Below the pieces are notes generated by a model that saw only the letters and a program-made list of their open reading frames with translations, searched no databases and was not told where the DNA came from. DNA of 64,000 bases from Mesorhizobium sp. B2-1-8 (GTDB lineage: Bacteria; Pseudomonadota; Alphaproteobacteria; Rhizobiales; Rhizobiaceae). Where the stretch lies: assembly GCF_006442545.2 (NCBI RefSeq), contig NZ_CP083952.1:2969501-3033500 (forward strand), read 5' to 3'. Within the stretch, counting starts at the first letter, position 1, and every line of letters begins with the position of its first letter. Shown in pieces: positions 33,769 through 42,899 of this stretch. The position numbers and the translations under genes are program-made.

Positions 33769-34998
33769 TTGACGCGAACCGACTTGAGCCGGCCCGGTCC
33801 CGGTATCGACAGTTCCTACGCCTGGATGCGCCTTGCAATCTCGATGCTGCTGGCGACGATCGGCGCGGTCGGCATGTGGGCCGTCGTCGTGGTGCTGCCG
33901 GCGGTGCAGGCCGAGTTCGGCGTCGACCGCGCCGCGGCATCCATGCCCTACACTGCGACCATGGTGGGCTTCGCCGCCGGCAATGTGCTGGTCGGCCGCG
34001 CCATCGACCGCATGGGCTATTGGATCCCGGCGCTGTTCTCCTCGATCGCGCTCTCCGCCGGTCTCGTGCTCGCCGCGCTGTCGACATCGATCCTGCAATT
34101 CACCCTTGCCCAGGGGGTGCTGATCGGTGTCGGCACATCGGTGATCTTCGGGCCGCTGATCGCCGATATCTCGCACTGGTTCAATCGCCGCCGCGGCGTC
34201 GCCGTCACGGCGGCGGCGGCCGGCAACTACCTTGCCGGAGCGATCTGGCCCACGATCATGCCGACGCTGATCAAGGCGGAAGGCTGGCGCTTCACCTATG
34301 CGGGCATCGGCGTCTTCTGCCTCGTCACCATGGTGCCGCTTGTGCTGTTGCTGCGTCGCGGCGCTCCGGAGGCAGCGGTGGCCGGCTCGCCCGGAAGCCG
34401 GACTGTGCAGCCGATTCCAATGTCGCCGGCGGCTATGCAGGTCCTACTGGTCGTCGCGGGACTGGGCTGCTGCGTGGCGATGTCGATGCCGCAAGTGCAC
34501 ATCGTCGCCTACTGCATGGATCTTGGCTACGGCATCGCGCATGGCGCCGACATGCTGTCCATCATGATGGCGGCAGGAGTCGTCAGCCGGCTTGCGTCCG
34601 GCTTTGTCGCCGACCGCATCGGCGGCGTCAAAACCTTGCTTATCGGCTCCGTGCTGCAATGCCTGTCGTTGCTGTTCTATATCCCGTTCGACGGGCTCGC
34701 CTCGCTCTATGTCGTGTCGCTGGTCTTCGGTCTGTCGCAGGGCGGTATCGTGCCTTGCTATGCGATCATCGTGCGCGAATATCTGCCCGCAAAGGAGGCC
34801 GGCCAGCGCATCGGCATCGTGATGATGGCGACGATTTTCGGCATGGCGATCGGCGGCTGGATGTCGGGCTGGATCTACGACCTGACCGGCTCCTACGCCG
34901 CCGCGTTCCTGAACGGCATCGCCTGGAATCTGTTGAACATACTGGCGATCGGGTTGTTCATGTGGAAGGCGAGGCACAGAGCTGTCGCGGCCGCCTAA
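33769..34998 (+). CDS. MFS transporter (monocarboxylate/oxalate-formate-like)
   Basis: 409 aa from a TTG start at 33769 with ACAGGAAAC upstream; the ATGs further in would cut into TM1. Twelve hydrophobic segments. Between TM2 and TM3, NVLVGRAIDRMGYWIPAL resembles MFS motif A, and the second half has SGFVADRIGGVKTLL. The general pattern is that of carboxylate carriers rather than drug exporters. It stands alone, and substrate evidence is lacking. A small AGCCAC/GTGGCT hairpin (35015-35029) follows and may end transcription. Confidence 0.85.
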   Translation: MTRTDLSRPGPGIDSSYAWMRLAISMLLATIGAVGMWAVVVVLPAVQAEFGVDRAAASMPYTATMVGFAAGNVLVGRAIDRMGYWIPALFSSIALSAGLVLAALSTSILQFTLAQGVLIGVGTSVIFGPLIADISHWFNRRRGVAVTAAAAGNYLAGAIWPTIMPTLIKAEGWRFTYAGIGVFCLVTMVPLVLLLRRGAPEAAVAGSPGSRTVQPIPMSPAAMQVLLVVAGLGCCVAMSMPQVHIVAYCMDLGYGIAHGADMLSIMMAAGVVSRLASGFVADRIGGVKTLLIGSVLQCLSLLFYIPFDGLASLYVVSLVFGLSQGGIVPCYAIIVREYLPAKEAGQRIGIVMMATIFGMAIGGWMSGWIYDLTGSYAAAFLNGIAWNLLNILAIGLFMWKARHRAVAAA

Positions 34999-35159
34999 GG
35001 CGAAGGTCTGGCACAGCCACTCGGTGGCTCGGCTTGACAACAGGCAGTCACTGCGCGACGCCAAGGCGGATGGGTGCGGCAACAGGCCGGTGAGATGGCG
35101 ACAGCTGGAAAGATCGCATTGGGCGCGCGGTTCGATGGCCATGCGCATGGGCCAAGGCC

Positions 35160-36188
35160 TTGATCAAGCCGCGCTCGCGCCGGGGCGGTGGCCGCCCAAC
35201 CCTATCGGATGTGGCACACAAGGCCGGCGTCGGCGCCATCACCGTTTCCCGCGCGCTGCGCGAGCCGGAACGCGTTTCCAAGGAGTTGCGCCGCCAGATC
35301 ATGGCCGCCGTCGAAGAGCTTGGCTATGTGCCGGATCCCAACGCACGCGCATTGGCCTCGGCGCGCGCCGAGGTGTTCGGTGTGCTGGTGCCCTCGCTGA
35401 CCAACAATGTCTTCGCGGAGGTGGTGCGCGGCATTTATGACAGCCTGTCGGACAGCCCGTTCCGCATCCAGCTCGGCAACACGCATTATTCCGGGCTGGA
35501 GGAGGAGCGTCTGCTGCAGCTGTTTGGCTCCCAGCGGCCGGCAGCGCTGATCGTCGCCGGCATCGACCAGACGCCCACCTCGCGAAAACTGTTGGAGAAT
35601 GCCGGTTGCCCGGTGGTCCAGGTGATGGAGACCGGGCCCGATCCCGTGGACATGATGGTCGGCTTTTCGCATCTCGACGGCGGCAGGACGGCGACCGAGC
35701 ACCTGATCGAGGCGGGGTATCGCCGGATCGGTTTCATCGGTGCGCGCATGGACCCGCGCTCGCAGCGGCGCCTTGCTGGTTACCGGGTGGCGATGGAGAA
35801 GGCCGGGCTGCTGGACCCGCGCCTGATTACCACCACGCCGGTGCTTTCCAGCGTGTCGCTTGGCCGCGAACTGTTCCGCGATGCCCTTGCCAAGATGCCG
35901 ACGCTCGACGGCGTGTTCTGCAACAACGACGACATCGCGCTCGGTGTGCTGTTCGAATGCCATCGCGCTTCGATCGACGTGCCGAAGACCATCGGCATTG
36001 TCGGCTTCAACGATCTCGACATGATGCAGGTGGCTTTTCCCTCGATCACCAGTGTCCGCACCCATCGCTACGAAATCGGCAGGCGCGCGGTGGCCATGGC
36101 GCTGGCGGCAATTGGCGGCAACAGGCCAGAGCAGCGGGTCGTAGACCTCGGTTTCGAGCTGAAGCAGCGCGAGAGCACGGCACGTTGA
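35160..36188 (+). CDS. LacI-family transcriptional repressor (gluconate-operon GntR type)
   Basis: 342 aa from TTG 35160. The HTH is TLSDVAHKAGVGAITVSRALREPERVSKELRRQI, including the hinge (NARALASARAEVFGVLVPSL). The sugar-binding core contains GGRTATEHLIEAGYRRIGFIGA and FCNNDDIALGVLFECHR. It is upstream of a sugar ABC operon ending in gluconokinase, with a perfect LacI-type operator between them. It is probably the repressor of that operon and perhaps of itself. Confidence 0.92.
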   Translation: MIKPRSRRGGGRPTLSDVAHKAGVGAITVSRALREPERVSKELRRQIMAAVEELGYVPDPNARALASARAEVFGVLVPSLTNNVFAEVVRGIYDSLSDSPFRIQLGNTHYSGLEEERLLQLFGSQRPAALIVAGIDQTPTSRKLLENAGCPVVQVMETGPDPVDMMVGFSHLDGGRTATEHLIEAGYRRIGFIGARMDPRSQRRLAGYRVAMEKAGLLDPRLITTTPVLSSVSLGRELFRDALAKMPTLDGVFCNNDDIALGVLFECHRASIDVPKTIGIVGFNDLDMMQVAFPSITSVRTHRYEIGRRAVAMALAAIGGNRPEQRVVDLGFELKQRESTAR

Positions 36189-36230
36189 AACATTTTAGAA
36201 CCTGCTGAAATCAGCCTTTACAGACATTCT

Positions 36231-36244
36231 TGGTAGCGCTACCA
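36231..36244. promoter_or_regulatory. LacI-type operator TGGTAGCGCTACCA
   Basis: A perfect 14-bp palindrome with the central CG usual for LacI/GalR operators. It sits 43 bp after the LacI gene and 235 bp before the first ABC gene. It is the best candidate site for the adjacent repressor. Confidence 0.75.
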
Positions 36245-36307
36245 TTCGGGCCAGCGCGAAGTCGAACCGCTGTTTATTATACATAAGCGACAGCATTTTC
36301 CTTGTTT

Positions 36308-36319
36308 ATTATTGATAAT
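36308..36319. promoter_or_regulatory. ATTATTGATAAT near-palindrome in AT-rich leader
   Basis: It lies in an unusually AT-rich 60-bp stretch (about 36270-36335) of the 290-bp gap before the binding-protein gene, probably the promoter. It differs from the perfect palindrome at 30736-30747 by one base, suggesting a shared regulator or a chance match in AT-rich DNA. Confidence 0.35.
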
Positions 36320-36478
36320 ATGATACTTTCGGCGCTGCTTAAGGAAGCAACAAAGGAGGGATCAGGCCGGCGCTGGCCACCTGACATGCATGGCGAGCCA
36401 GGGTAGGAGGTGCTTGGGCGAACGTCATTGTACTGCAGCTAAACAAACAAGTCAGAACTGCAACTGGGAGGAATATCG

Positions 36479-37606
36479 ATGATCAAGTCACTCGTTGGTG
36501 GCATCGTTGCCGCCACTGCATTCGTCATGTTGAGCTCAGCGGCGATGGCCGCAGGCCCAGAAATCGTCAAGGGGCCGGCAGCCGAGCCGGGCTGCTTCGC
36601 CCCATGGGCAGCCGATACGCAATTCTTCAAGTTCCCCAAGAAGGCCGGCCCATATCGCATTGCGCTCGCCAACGGCTATATCGCCAACACCTGGCGTATC
36701 CAGATGGTGCAGACCGCCAAGGCCTATGCCGCACAGCCGGATGTCGCCAAGAAGTTGAAGGAATTCAAGGTTGTCTCGACCGGTGAGGACGTTCCGGCGC
36801 AGATCTCCGCGATCAACAATTTCATCGACTCCGGCTTCGACGCGATCGTCGTCAATGCGCAGAATCCGACCGCCTTCGGGCCAGTCATCAAGCGCGCCAG
36901 GGAGGCCGGGGTCGTGCTGGTCGCGTTCGACAACATTCTCGACACCAAGGATGCCATCAACGTCAATGTCGACCAGAAGGGCCTTGGCGCATTGTGGGGC
37001 AAGTGGTTGGTCTCACATGTTCCGAACGGCGGAAAGGTGCTCGAAGTGCGCGGCGTCGCCGGCACTTCCGTCGACACGGACCGTCATGCCGGCATCCACG
37101 AGGTGCTCGACGGCTCGGGCAAGAAATGGGAAGTCACCGAGGTGGTCGGCAAATGGGACGACGGCGTTGCCCAGAAAGCTACGGCGGACGCGATTGCCAC
37201 CAACGGACCCTTCGACGGCATCACCGGGCAGGGCGGCGACACCGGCATCGTGCAGGCGATGATGGATGCCAAGCATCCATTCGTTCCGTTCGGCGGCGAG
37301 ACGGAGAACGGTTTTCGCAAGTTCTGCGCCGCACATGCCGGCGACGGCTTGAAGTGCTCTTCCGCCGGCACCGGCCCCGCCCAGGTGGCCGTGGCAATCA
37401 AGACGGCAATCGCGGCCCTCGAAGGCAATGTCGTGCCGCAATCGGTGAAGCTGCCGCTGGCCATCGTGGAGGATCCGAACTTCAAGGCAGGCCAGGATTT
37501 CTTCCCCGACCAGTCCGACAATTTCTTCGTCGGCAACTCCTTCCCGACCTGCGGCATCAATTTCAGTGCCCAGGAAATCATGGGCCAGACCAAGGAAAAC
37601 CAGTAG
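36479..37606 (+). CDS. Periplasmic sugar-binding protein of ABC transporter
   Basis: 375 aa with signal peptide MIKSLVGGIVAATAFVMLSSAAMA|AGPE. Mature segments RIALANGYIANTWRIQMVQ, AINNFIDSGFDAIVVNAQNP, VLVAFDNILD and GGKVLEVRGVAGTSVDTDRH follow the ribose-binding-like fold. Longer than average for the family, with extra N- and C-terminal pieces that each carry Cys (GCFAPW, TCGIN). GGGAGGAATATCG is a strong ribosome site. It is first in the LacI-controlled operon. Confidence 0.92.
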   Translation: MIKSLVGGIVAATAFVMLSSAAMAAGPEIVKGPAAEPGCFAPWAADTQFFKFPKKAGPYRIALANGYIANTWRIQMVQTAKAYAAQPDVAKKLKEFKVVSTGEDVPAQISAINNFIDSGFDAIVVNAQNPTAFGPVIKRAREAGVVLVAFDNILDTKDAINVNVDQKGLGALWGKWLVSHVPNGGKVLEVRGVAGTSVDTDRHAGIHEVLDGSGKKWEVTEVVGKWDDGVAQKATADAIATNGPFDGITGQGGDTGIVQAMMDAKHPFVPFGGETENGFRKFCAAHAGDGLKCSSAGTGPAQVAVAIKTAIAALEGNVVPQSVKLPLAIVEDPNFKAGQDFFPDQSDNFFVGNSFPTCGINFSAQEIMGQTKENQ

Positions 37607-37620
37607 GCTCACTGCTATCG

Positions 37621-37650
37621 CTGGCGCCGCGGGTTAACCCGCGGCGCCAG
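37621..37650 (+). terminator. Perfect 30-bp hairpin after binding-protein gene
   Basis: A 13-bp perfect GC-rich stem (left arm CTGGCGCCGCGGG, right arm CCCGCGGCGCCAG) around TTAA, in the 78-bp gap between binding-protein and ATPase genes. With no T-run, it probably stabilises the upstream mRNA or reduces read-through, so that binding protein is made in excess. Confidence 0.7.
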
Positions 37651-37684
37651 CCCCGAAATCCCATGATTGCCCCGGGGAGGGTTG

Positions 37685-39232
37685 ATGGACGGTGCGGCTC
37701 CACTCTTTCGCATGGAAGGCATTTCCAAGCGCTATGGCGGCGTGCGGGCGCTGGAGAAGGCCGAGCTGACGGTTTCCACCGGTAGCATCCACGCCATCCT
37801 CGGTGAAAACGGCGCCGGCAAGTCGACATTGATCAAGGTCATGGCAGGTGTCGTGGCGCCCGACGAAGGCCGCATGATGCTGGATGGGCGCGAAGTGACC
37901 TTCGCTTCGCCCGGTGCGGCAAACAAGGCCGGCATCGTCTGCATCTTCCAGGAATTGTCGCTGATCCCCGAACTCAGCGTCGCCGACAATATCGTCATTT
38001 CGGATCCGCCCAAACGCTTCGGCATGATCGATCGCAAGGCGCAGCGCCACATCGCCGACGACGCGCTTGCCCGCGCGGGCGCCGCCGACATCCATCCGCT
38101 GGCGCTGGTCAAGGACCTGCCGCTGTCGCGCCGGCAGATGGTGGAGATCGCCAAGGCGCTGGCGCGCAAACCACGCATTCTCATCCTCGACGAGGCGACG
38201 TCGGCGCTGACGGCAGCGGATGTCGCGAAGATCTTCGGCGTGCTGAAGCGGCTGCGCTCGGAAGGGCTGGCGCTGCTCTACATCTCGCACCGCATGAACG
38301 AGATCGCCGAACTGGCCGACCATTGCACGGTGTTCCGCAATGGCCGCAATGTCGCCAGCTACAAGGCCGGCTCGAAGAGCGACAACGAGGTGGTCGAGCT
38401 GATGATCGGCCGCGAGTACAGCCATATTTTTCCGCCCAAGCCGCCGGCGGCACCGGCCAGCGCCGCCCCCAGGCTCGAGGCGCGCAAATTGTCCTGGGCC
38501 GACCGGCTGGATAACATCTCGCTGACGGTCAGGGCAGGCGAGGTGGTCGGCCTCGGCGGGCTCGATGGCCAGGGCCAGCGCGAATTGCTGCTTGCTTTCT
38601 TCGGTGTGCTGCGTGGCCTCTCCGGCGAAGTGCTGATCGACGGCAAGCCGGCGACGATCACCAGCCCGGCGGCGGCCCGCGAGGACGGCATCGGCATGGC
38701 GCTCATCCCGGAAGACCGCAAGACCGAAGGCCTGATGCTGCCGATGACGGTGCGCGAAAACCTGTCCTTCGCCGCACTCGACCGGCTGTCCAAAGGCGGC
38801 ATTATCGACCGCGCCGCCGAACAGCGGCTGATCGACGACATGGTCGGCCTTCTGGCGATCAAGACGGCGGGCCTCGATATTCCGGTTGGCGCGCTGTCGG
38901 GCGGCAACCAGCAGAAAGTGGTCATAGCCAAATGGCTGATGCGCCAGCCGCGCATCATCCTGCTCAACGATCCGACGCGCGGCATCGATGTCGGCACCAA
39001 GCAGGAAATCTATCAGCTGATGCGCAAGCTGGCGGACGCGGGCGCGGCGATCCTGTTCTATTCGACCGACTATGATGAGCTGATCGGCTGCTGCGACCGG
39101 GTGCTGGTTCTCTATGACGGCGCGGTCAAACGCGAACTGGTCGGCGCCGAGATCACCGAAAGGGCGCTGATATCGAGCGCGCTTAACATCCATGGCGAGG
39201 AGAGCCCGGTGGGCCTGGGAGCGGAAGCGTGA
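37685..39232 (+). CDS. Sugar ABC transporter ATP-binding protein, double NBD (RbsA-like)
   Basis: 515 aa from ATG 37685, after GGGGAGGG. Domain 1: GENGAGKST, LPLSRRQMVEIAKAL, ILILDEATSALT. Domain 2: GGLDGQGQREL, LSGGNQQKVVIAKWL, and Walker B IILLNDPTRGID, with Asn-Asp instead of Asp-Glu. It overlaps the next permease gene by four bases (GTGA). Confidence 0.93.
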   Translation: MDGAAPLFRMEGISKRYGGVRALEKAELTVSTGSIHAILGENGAGKSTLIKVMAGVVAPDEGRMMLDGREVTFASPGAANKAGIVCIFQELSLIPELSVADNIVISDPPKRFGMIDRKAQRHIADDALARAGAADIHPLALVKDLPLSRRQMVEIAKALARKPRILILDEATSALTAADVAKIFGVLKRLRSEGLALLYISHRMNEIAELADHCTVFRNGRNVASYKAGSKSDNEVVELMIGREYSHIFPPKPPAAPASAAPRLEARKLSWADRLDNISLTVRAGEVVGLGGLDGQGQRELLLAFFGVLRGLSGEVLIDGKPATITSPAAAREDGIGMALIPEDRKTEGLMLPMTVRENLSFAALDRLSKGGIIDRAAEQRLIDDMVGLLAIKTAGLDIPVGALSGGNQQKVVIAKWLMRQPRIILLNDPTRGIDVGTKQEIYQLMRKLADAGAAILFYSTDYDELIGCCDRVLVLYDGAVKRELVGAEITERALISSALNIHGEESPVGLGAEA

Positions 39233-40209
39233 AGGATTGGCGTTACTGGCTGGCCGAGCAGCGTGGAACATTGCTGGCGCTCGGCATCTTCATCGTCATG
39301 TTCGTCATCTACACCTCGAACCATCCGGCGGGCTTCACCGCCAATGTCGTGCAGACGGCGGCGAACAAGGGCGTGCTGCTTGCCTTCGTCGCTATGGCGC
39401 AGACGCTGGTCGTGATCACCTCCGGCATCGACCTGTCCGTCGGCATGATATTCCTGCTCACCAACTGTCTGGCCTCCTGGCTGGTGGTGGGCACGCCGAT
39501 GCAGACGACGCTCGGCGTCGTCGCCGTGCTGGTGGCGGGACTTTTGTGCGGCGCGATCAACGGCGCCATCGTGATCTATGGAAGGCTGCAGCCGATCGTC
39601 GCGACCATCGCCACCGGCGCGGTCTACTACGGCATCGGCCTTTTGCTGCGGCCCTTTCCGGGCGGCTCGGTCAACGAGGATCTGGCCGATGCTATGACAG
39701 GACGTCTGTTCGACCTGGTGCCGGCAAGCCTGGTCGTGCTGCTGGCGGTCGTTCTGCTGATCTGGGTACCGTTCAGCCGCTCTGTACTCGGCCGCGCCGC
39801 CTACGCGGCCGGCTCTTCGGAAACGGCTGCCTATATGTCGGGCGTGCCGATAAGGCGCGGCAAGTTCTCCGCTTACACGCTTGCGGGGCTGCTGGCCGCT
39901 ATCGGCGGACTGTTCCTGACGTTTTTCACCTATACGGGGGAGGCCGCCTATGCCAGCGGCAACGCCTATACGCTGTTCTCGATCGCGGCGGTCGTGCTGG
40001 GTGGTGTTTCGCTGTTCGGCGGCAAGGGCAGCGCCATCGGTGCCATCTTCGGCGCGCTGGCCTTCCGCACCATCGGCGACCTGTTGTTCGTCTTCGACTT
40101 CGATCCGCTCTGGCAGCCGCTGTTCCAGGGCGTTATCCTGCTGGTCGCCGTCAGCCTCGGCGCCTTCGCCCTGTTTCGGGTCCGCAACCGGCTGGAGTGG
40201 TTCCTGTGA
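39229..40209 (+). CDS. Sugar ABC transporter permease 1 (RbsC-like)
   Basis: 326 aa starting at GTG 39229 inside the ATPase stop. Core loop VAMAQTLVVITSGIDLSVGMIF; C-terminal VVLGGVSLFGGKGSAIGAIFGALAF. Partner of the permease encoded next; the pair suggests a heterodimer channel. Stop and next start overlap (GTGA). Confidence 0.92.
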   Translation: MKDWRYWLAEQRGTLLALGIFIVMFVIYTSNHPAGFTANVVQTAANKGVLLAFVAMAQTLVVITSGIDLSVGMIFLLTNCLASWLVVGTPMQTTLGVVAVLVAGLLCGAINGAIVIYGRLQPIVATIATGAVYYGIGLLLRPFPGGSVNEDLADAMTGRLFDLVPASLVVLLAVVLLIWVPFSRSVLGRAAYAAGSSETAAYMSGVPIRRGKFSAYTLAGLLAAIGGLFLTFFTYTGEAAYASGNAYTLFSIAAVVLGGVSLFGGKGSAIGAIFGALAFRTIGDLLFVFDFDPLWQPLFQGVILLVAVSLGAFALFRVRNRLEWFL

Positions 40210-41192
40210 GCGAGACGACCTTGGGCGGCATTGCCGGCCGCATGCCGAAATTCATCCGCCGCGCCGATCCGGCGGTGCTGACCGCCTTTGCCTGTATCGT
40301 GGTGCTGCTGTTGGTTGGCAGCCTCTATTCGCGCAGCTTCCTGTCGCCTGAATATCTCTTGCAGCAGCTCAAGGTGGCCTCGTTCCTCGGCGTCATCGCC
40401 ACCGGCATGATGCTGGTCATCCTGCTCGGCCAGATCGACCTGTCGGTGCCGTGGTCGGTGGCGGCGGGTGCGATGATGGCCTGTGCGGCGGCCGCCTACG
40501 GCCTGGCAGGCGTGGCGCTGGCTATCCCGTTCGGCATCTTCTGCGGCGTGCTGATCGGTATCGTCAACGGCATCGGCGTCGCCTATCTGCGCATTCCCTC
40601 GATGATCATCACGCTCGCCACCAACGCCGTCGCGCAAGGGTTGATGGTGGTCTACACCGGCGGCTTCTCGCCGCAGGATTCGGCCACCGGCGCCATGCGC
40701 TACCTCGCCACCGGGTTCACCATTCCGGGCGTGCCCAATGCAGTCATCATCTGGGCGCTGATCGGGGCCGCGATGGTGTTCGTGCTGACCCGCAGCGGTT
40801 TTGGCCGTGCGGTCTATGGCATCGGCAACCGCGAGCGCGCCGCCTATCTCTCAGGCATCGACACAAGACGCGTGGTGATGATCGCCTTCGCTGTCTCCGG
40901 CGGGCTCTCCGCCTTTGGCGGCGTGCTGCTGGCGGGCTACGCCTCCAAGGCGGCGCAATCGATGGGTGACGCCTATCTGCTGCCGTCGATCGCGGCCGTC
41001 GTGCTCGGTGGCACCTCGATCCTGGGCGGGCGCGGCTCCTATCTCGGCACGGTCGCCGGCGTGATCCTGATCACACTGCTGCAATCCATCCTGTCGGTCA
41101 TGCAGATGCCGGAGGCGGGACGGCAGATCATCTATGGCGTCGTCATCGTCGCCATGCTCCTTCTTTACGGCCGCGCGCCGGCAAGCCGCTGA
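40206..41192 (+). CDS. Sugar ABC transporter permease 2 (RbsC-like)
   Basis: 328 aa from GTG 40206, overlapping the stop of permease 1. GVIATGMMLVILLGQIDLSVPWSV carries the DLS loop (GQIDLS replaces GGIDLS); C-terminal VVLGGTSILGGRGSYLGTVAG. It is 2 bp before the gluconokinase start. Confidence 0.92.
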   Translation: MSETTLGGIAGRMPKFIRRADPAVLTAFACIVVLLLVGSLYSRSFLSPEYLLQQLKVASFLGVIATGMMLVILLGQIDLSVPWSVAAGAMMACAAAAYGLAGVALAIPFGIFCGVLIGIVNGIGVAYLRIPSMIITLATNAVAQGLMVVYTGGFSPQDSATGAMRYLATGFTIPGVPNAVIIWALIGAAMVFVLTRSGFGRAVYGIGNRERAAYLSGIDTRRVVMIAFAVSGGLSAFGGVLLAGYASKAAQSMGDAYLLPSIAAVVLGGTSILGGRGSYLGTVAGVILITLLQSILSVMQMPEAGRQIIYGVVIVAMLLLYGRAPASR

Positions 41193-41194
41193 CA

Positions 41195-41743
41195 GTGGGC
41201 GAAGACGTAGCGCAGGCGCCGACGGGCGCTTCCGGTTTGGCGTCTTCGGCCATCGTGGTGATGGGCGTCGCCGGCTGCGGCAAGTCAGCCGTCGGTATCG
41301 CGCTGGCCGACGCGCTGGGTACCGTCTTCATCGAGGGTGACAGGCTGCATCCGCCGGAGAATGTGGCGCGTATGGCGCGTGGTGAACCGCTCACCGACCA
41401 GCTGCGCGAAGGCTGGCTCGACGCGATCGGCGAGCACATCGCGGTCTCTATCGGCAAAGGACAGGGCGTAGTTGCAGCCTGCTCGGCGCTGAAGCGCGGC
41501 TATCGCGAGCGCCTGCACGGCTTTTGCCCTGACATCACTTTCCTTTACCTGGAGATCGACCCGGCGATGGCAAGGCAGCGGGTCGCCAGCCGCAAGGGCC
41601 ATTTCATGCCGGCAAGCCTGGTCGACAGCCAGTTCGCCATCCTGGAATCGCCGGGCCAAGATGAACGGGCATTGACGCTCGACGCGACGCGGCCGATCGG
41701 CGAACTCGTCGCCCAGGCAATGCGCTCGATGCGCCGGTCATGA
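41195..41743 (+). CDS. gntK: Gluconokinase (GntK family)
   Basis: 182 aa from GTG 41195. P-loop VMGVAGCGKSAVGIALA, then FIEGDRLHPPENVARMARGEPLTDQLREGWL and CSALKRGYRERL, the gluconate-kinase signatures, and ARQRVASRKGHFMPASLVDSQFAILE. It phosphorylates gluconate to 6-phosphogluconate in the cytoplasm. Its place at the end of the ABC operon, with a LacI regulator in front, suggests the importer carries gluconate or a compound yielding it. Its 3' end overlaps the convergent acyltransferase-like gene by six bases. Confidence 0.93.
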   Translation: MGEDVAQAPTGASGLASSAIVVMGVAGCGKSAVGIALADALGTVFIEGDRLHPPENVARMARGEPLTDQLREGWLDAIGEHIAVSIGKGQGVVAACSALKRGYRERLHGFCPDITFLYLEIDPAMARQRVASRKGHFMPASLVDSQFAILESPGQDERALTLDATRPIGELVAQAMRSMRRS

Positions 41744-42889
41744 GCCTTCCTCGAAACCAACACCGACGCCGCCCTGAGCCTCTGTCAACCGCTCATGGCG
41801 CGACCAGGACATCATCTGCTCGGGGCACAGCTTCAGCGCCTGCAGCAGGCGGTCGCGTTTCAGCAGGATGTAGTGTGCCTGCAGGGCCAGGTTCTTGGCT
41901 CCGTCCCTGGTTGTGTCCACGGCCGGGAGCGCCGGTGCCGCCGGTACCAGTTCGGGGCTCAAGACGGCGCGGTATTCCCGGAAGGGCACCACCTCGAAAG
42001 TCGACATGGCAAACAGGGCCGTCTTGCCTCGAGCGGCGAAATTCGCCGGTGCCGAGGCAAGGTGCGTCCAGCCGCTTTCGCCCAGGGCGGTTTCGGTGAA
42101 GGTCGAGCCGGCGTGGATGGTGTTGGTCATCATCACGACGCCGTTCTGCTTCAGCATCTTTTGAATGCGGATGGTGACCTGATAGGCATCGTCACGGTCG
42201 AAGGCGATCCGGCTTTTCAGGAACCGGTTCTCGACATGAACCATTGGCGGGTTGAGGAAGCGCTGGCCGAATGCCGTCTCGGACACGCCATGCGTGTTGA
42301 CGCTGACCTGATGCGCTTCGATGCCGGCCTCGTATATGGCGCGCTTGCCGATTATCGTCTGGGCGGTGAATTGATCGCACCAGAGGATCGCGCCGTGGCC
42401 GCGTTGCAGGGCTGCCTGCAAGCCCTCGAGCCCTTCCAGCCGGACCTTCGGCGTCCAACGGCCGGCGACCAGATGCGCGGCAAGTTGCATGCGGCGGCGA
42501 TGGCGCGCCGTGAGCAATGCCTCGAACAGCTTGCGTGTATCGACGCCATCGCCGAGCACCGCGCGCGTTGCGGCGGCATAGAAGCGGAAATCCTTGCGCA
42601 TATGGCGCTTCAACCGAAACCTGGAAGCCCAATCGCAGATCGGCGCCCACCAGCGCACCGGCAGCGCTGCCGCAACCGCGAGGTAGAAGAGGGTAACCAG
42701 GCTTTCGCGAAGGTCCCTGGTGGAGAAGTGGCGGAGCCTGCCGGGATCAGCCAGCTTGCGGCTGAAAAAGCGCACGTCCTCGGCATATTCGGGGACAAAG
42801 ACGTCGGCGATGATCTCGATGCGAAAGCTGGCTGCCGATGGCCGCTTGCGGGCGGCTTTTCGGGATTTCGTAAGCCTCGACAGCCTCAT
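41738..42889 (-). CDS. Putative acyltransferase (LpxL/HtrB-like lysophospholipid acyltransferase family)
   Basis: 383 aa. An N-terminal hydrophobic segment (TLFYLAVAAALPVRWW) and a central region with LQAALQRGHGAILWCDQFTAQ, KMLKQNGVVMMTNTIHAGST and FAARGKTALFAMSTFEVVPF are laid out like LpxL-type acyltransferases. The HX4D catalytic motif is not clearly preserved (H-x6-D here), so the activity is uncertain. It is only 10 bp after the Rrf2 gene on the same strand, and they are probably co-transcribed. A glycolipid- or sulfolipid-related role would fit the nearby sulfate genes but is speculation. Confidence 0.55.
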   Translation of the reverse strand: MRLSRLTKSRKAARKRPSAASFRIEIIADVFVPEYAEDVRFFSRKLADPGRLRHFSTRDLRESLVTLFYLAVAAALPVRWWAPICDWASRFRLKRHMRKDFRFYAAATRAVLGDGVDTRKLFEALLTARHRRRMQLAAHLVAGRWTPKVRLEGLEGLQAALQRGHGAILWCDQFTAQTIIGKRAIYEAGIEAHQVSVNTHGVSETAFGQRFLNPPMVHVENRFLKSRIAFDRDDAYQVTIRIQKMLKQNGVVMMTNTIHAGSTFTETALGESGWTHLASAPANFAARGKTALFAMSTFEVVPFREYRAVLSPELVPAAPALPAVDTTRDGAKNLALQAHYILLKRDRLLQALKLCPEQMMSWSRHERLTEAQGGVGVGFEEGS

Positions 42890-42899
42890 CCACCCGGCT

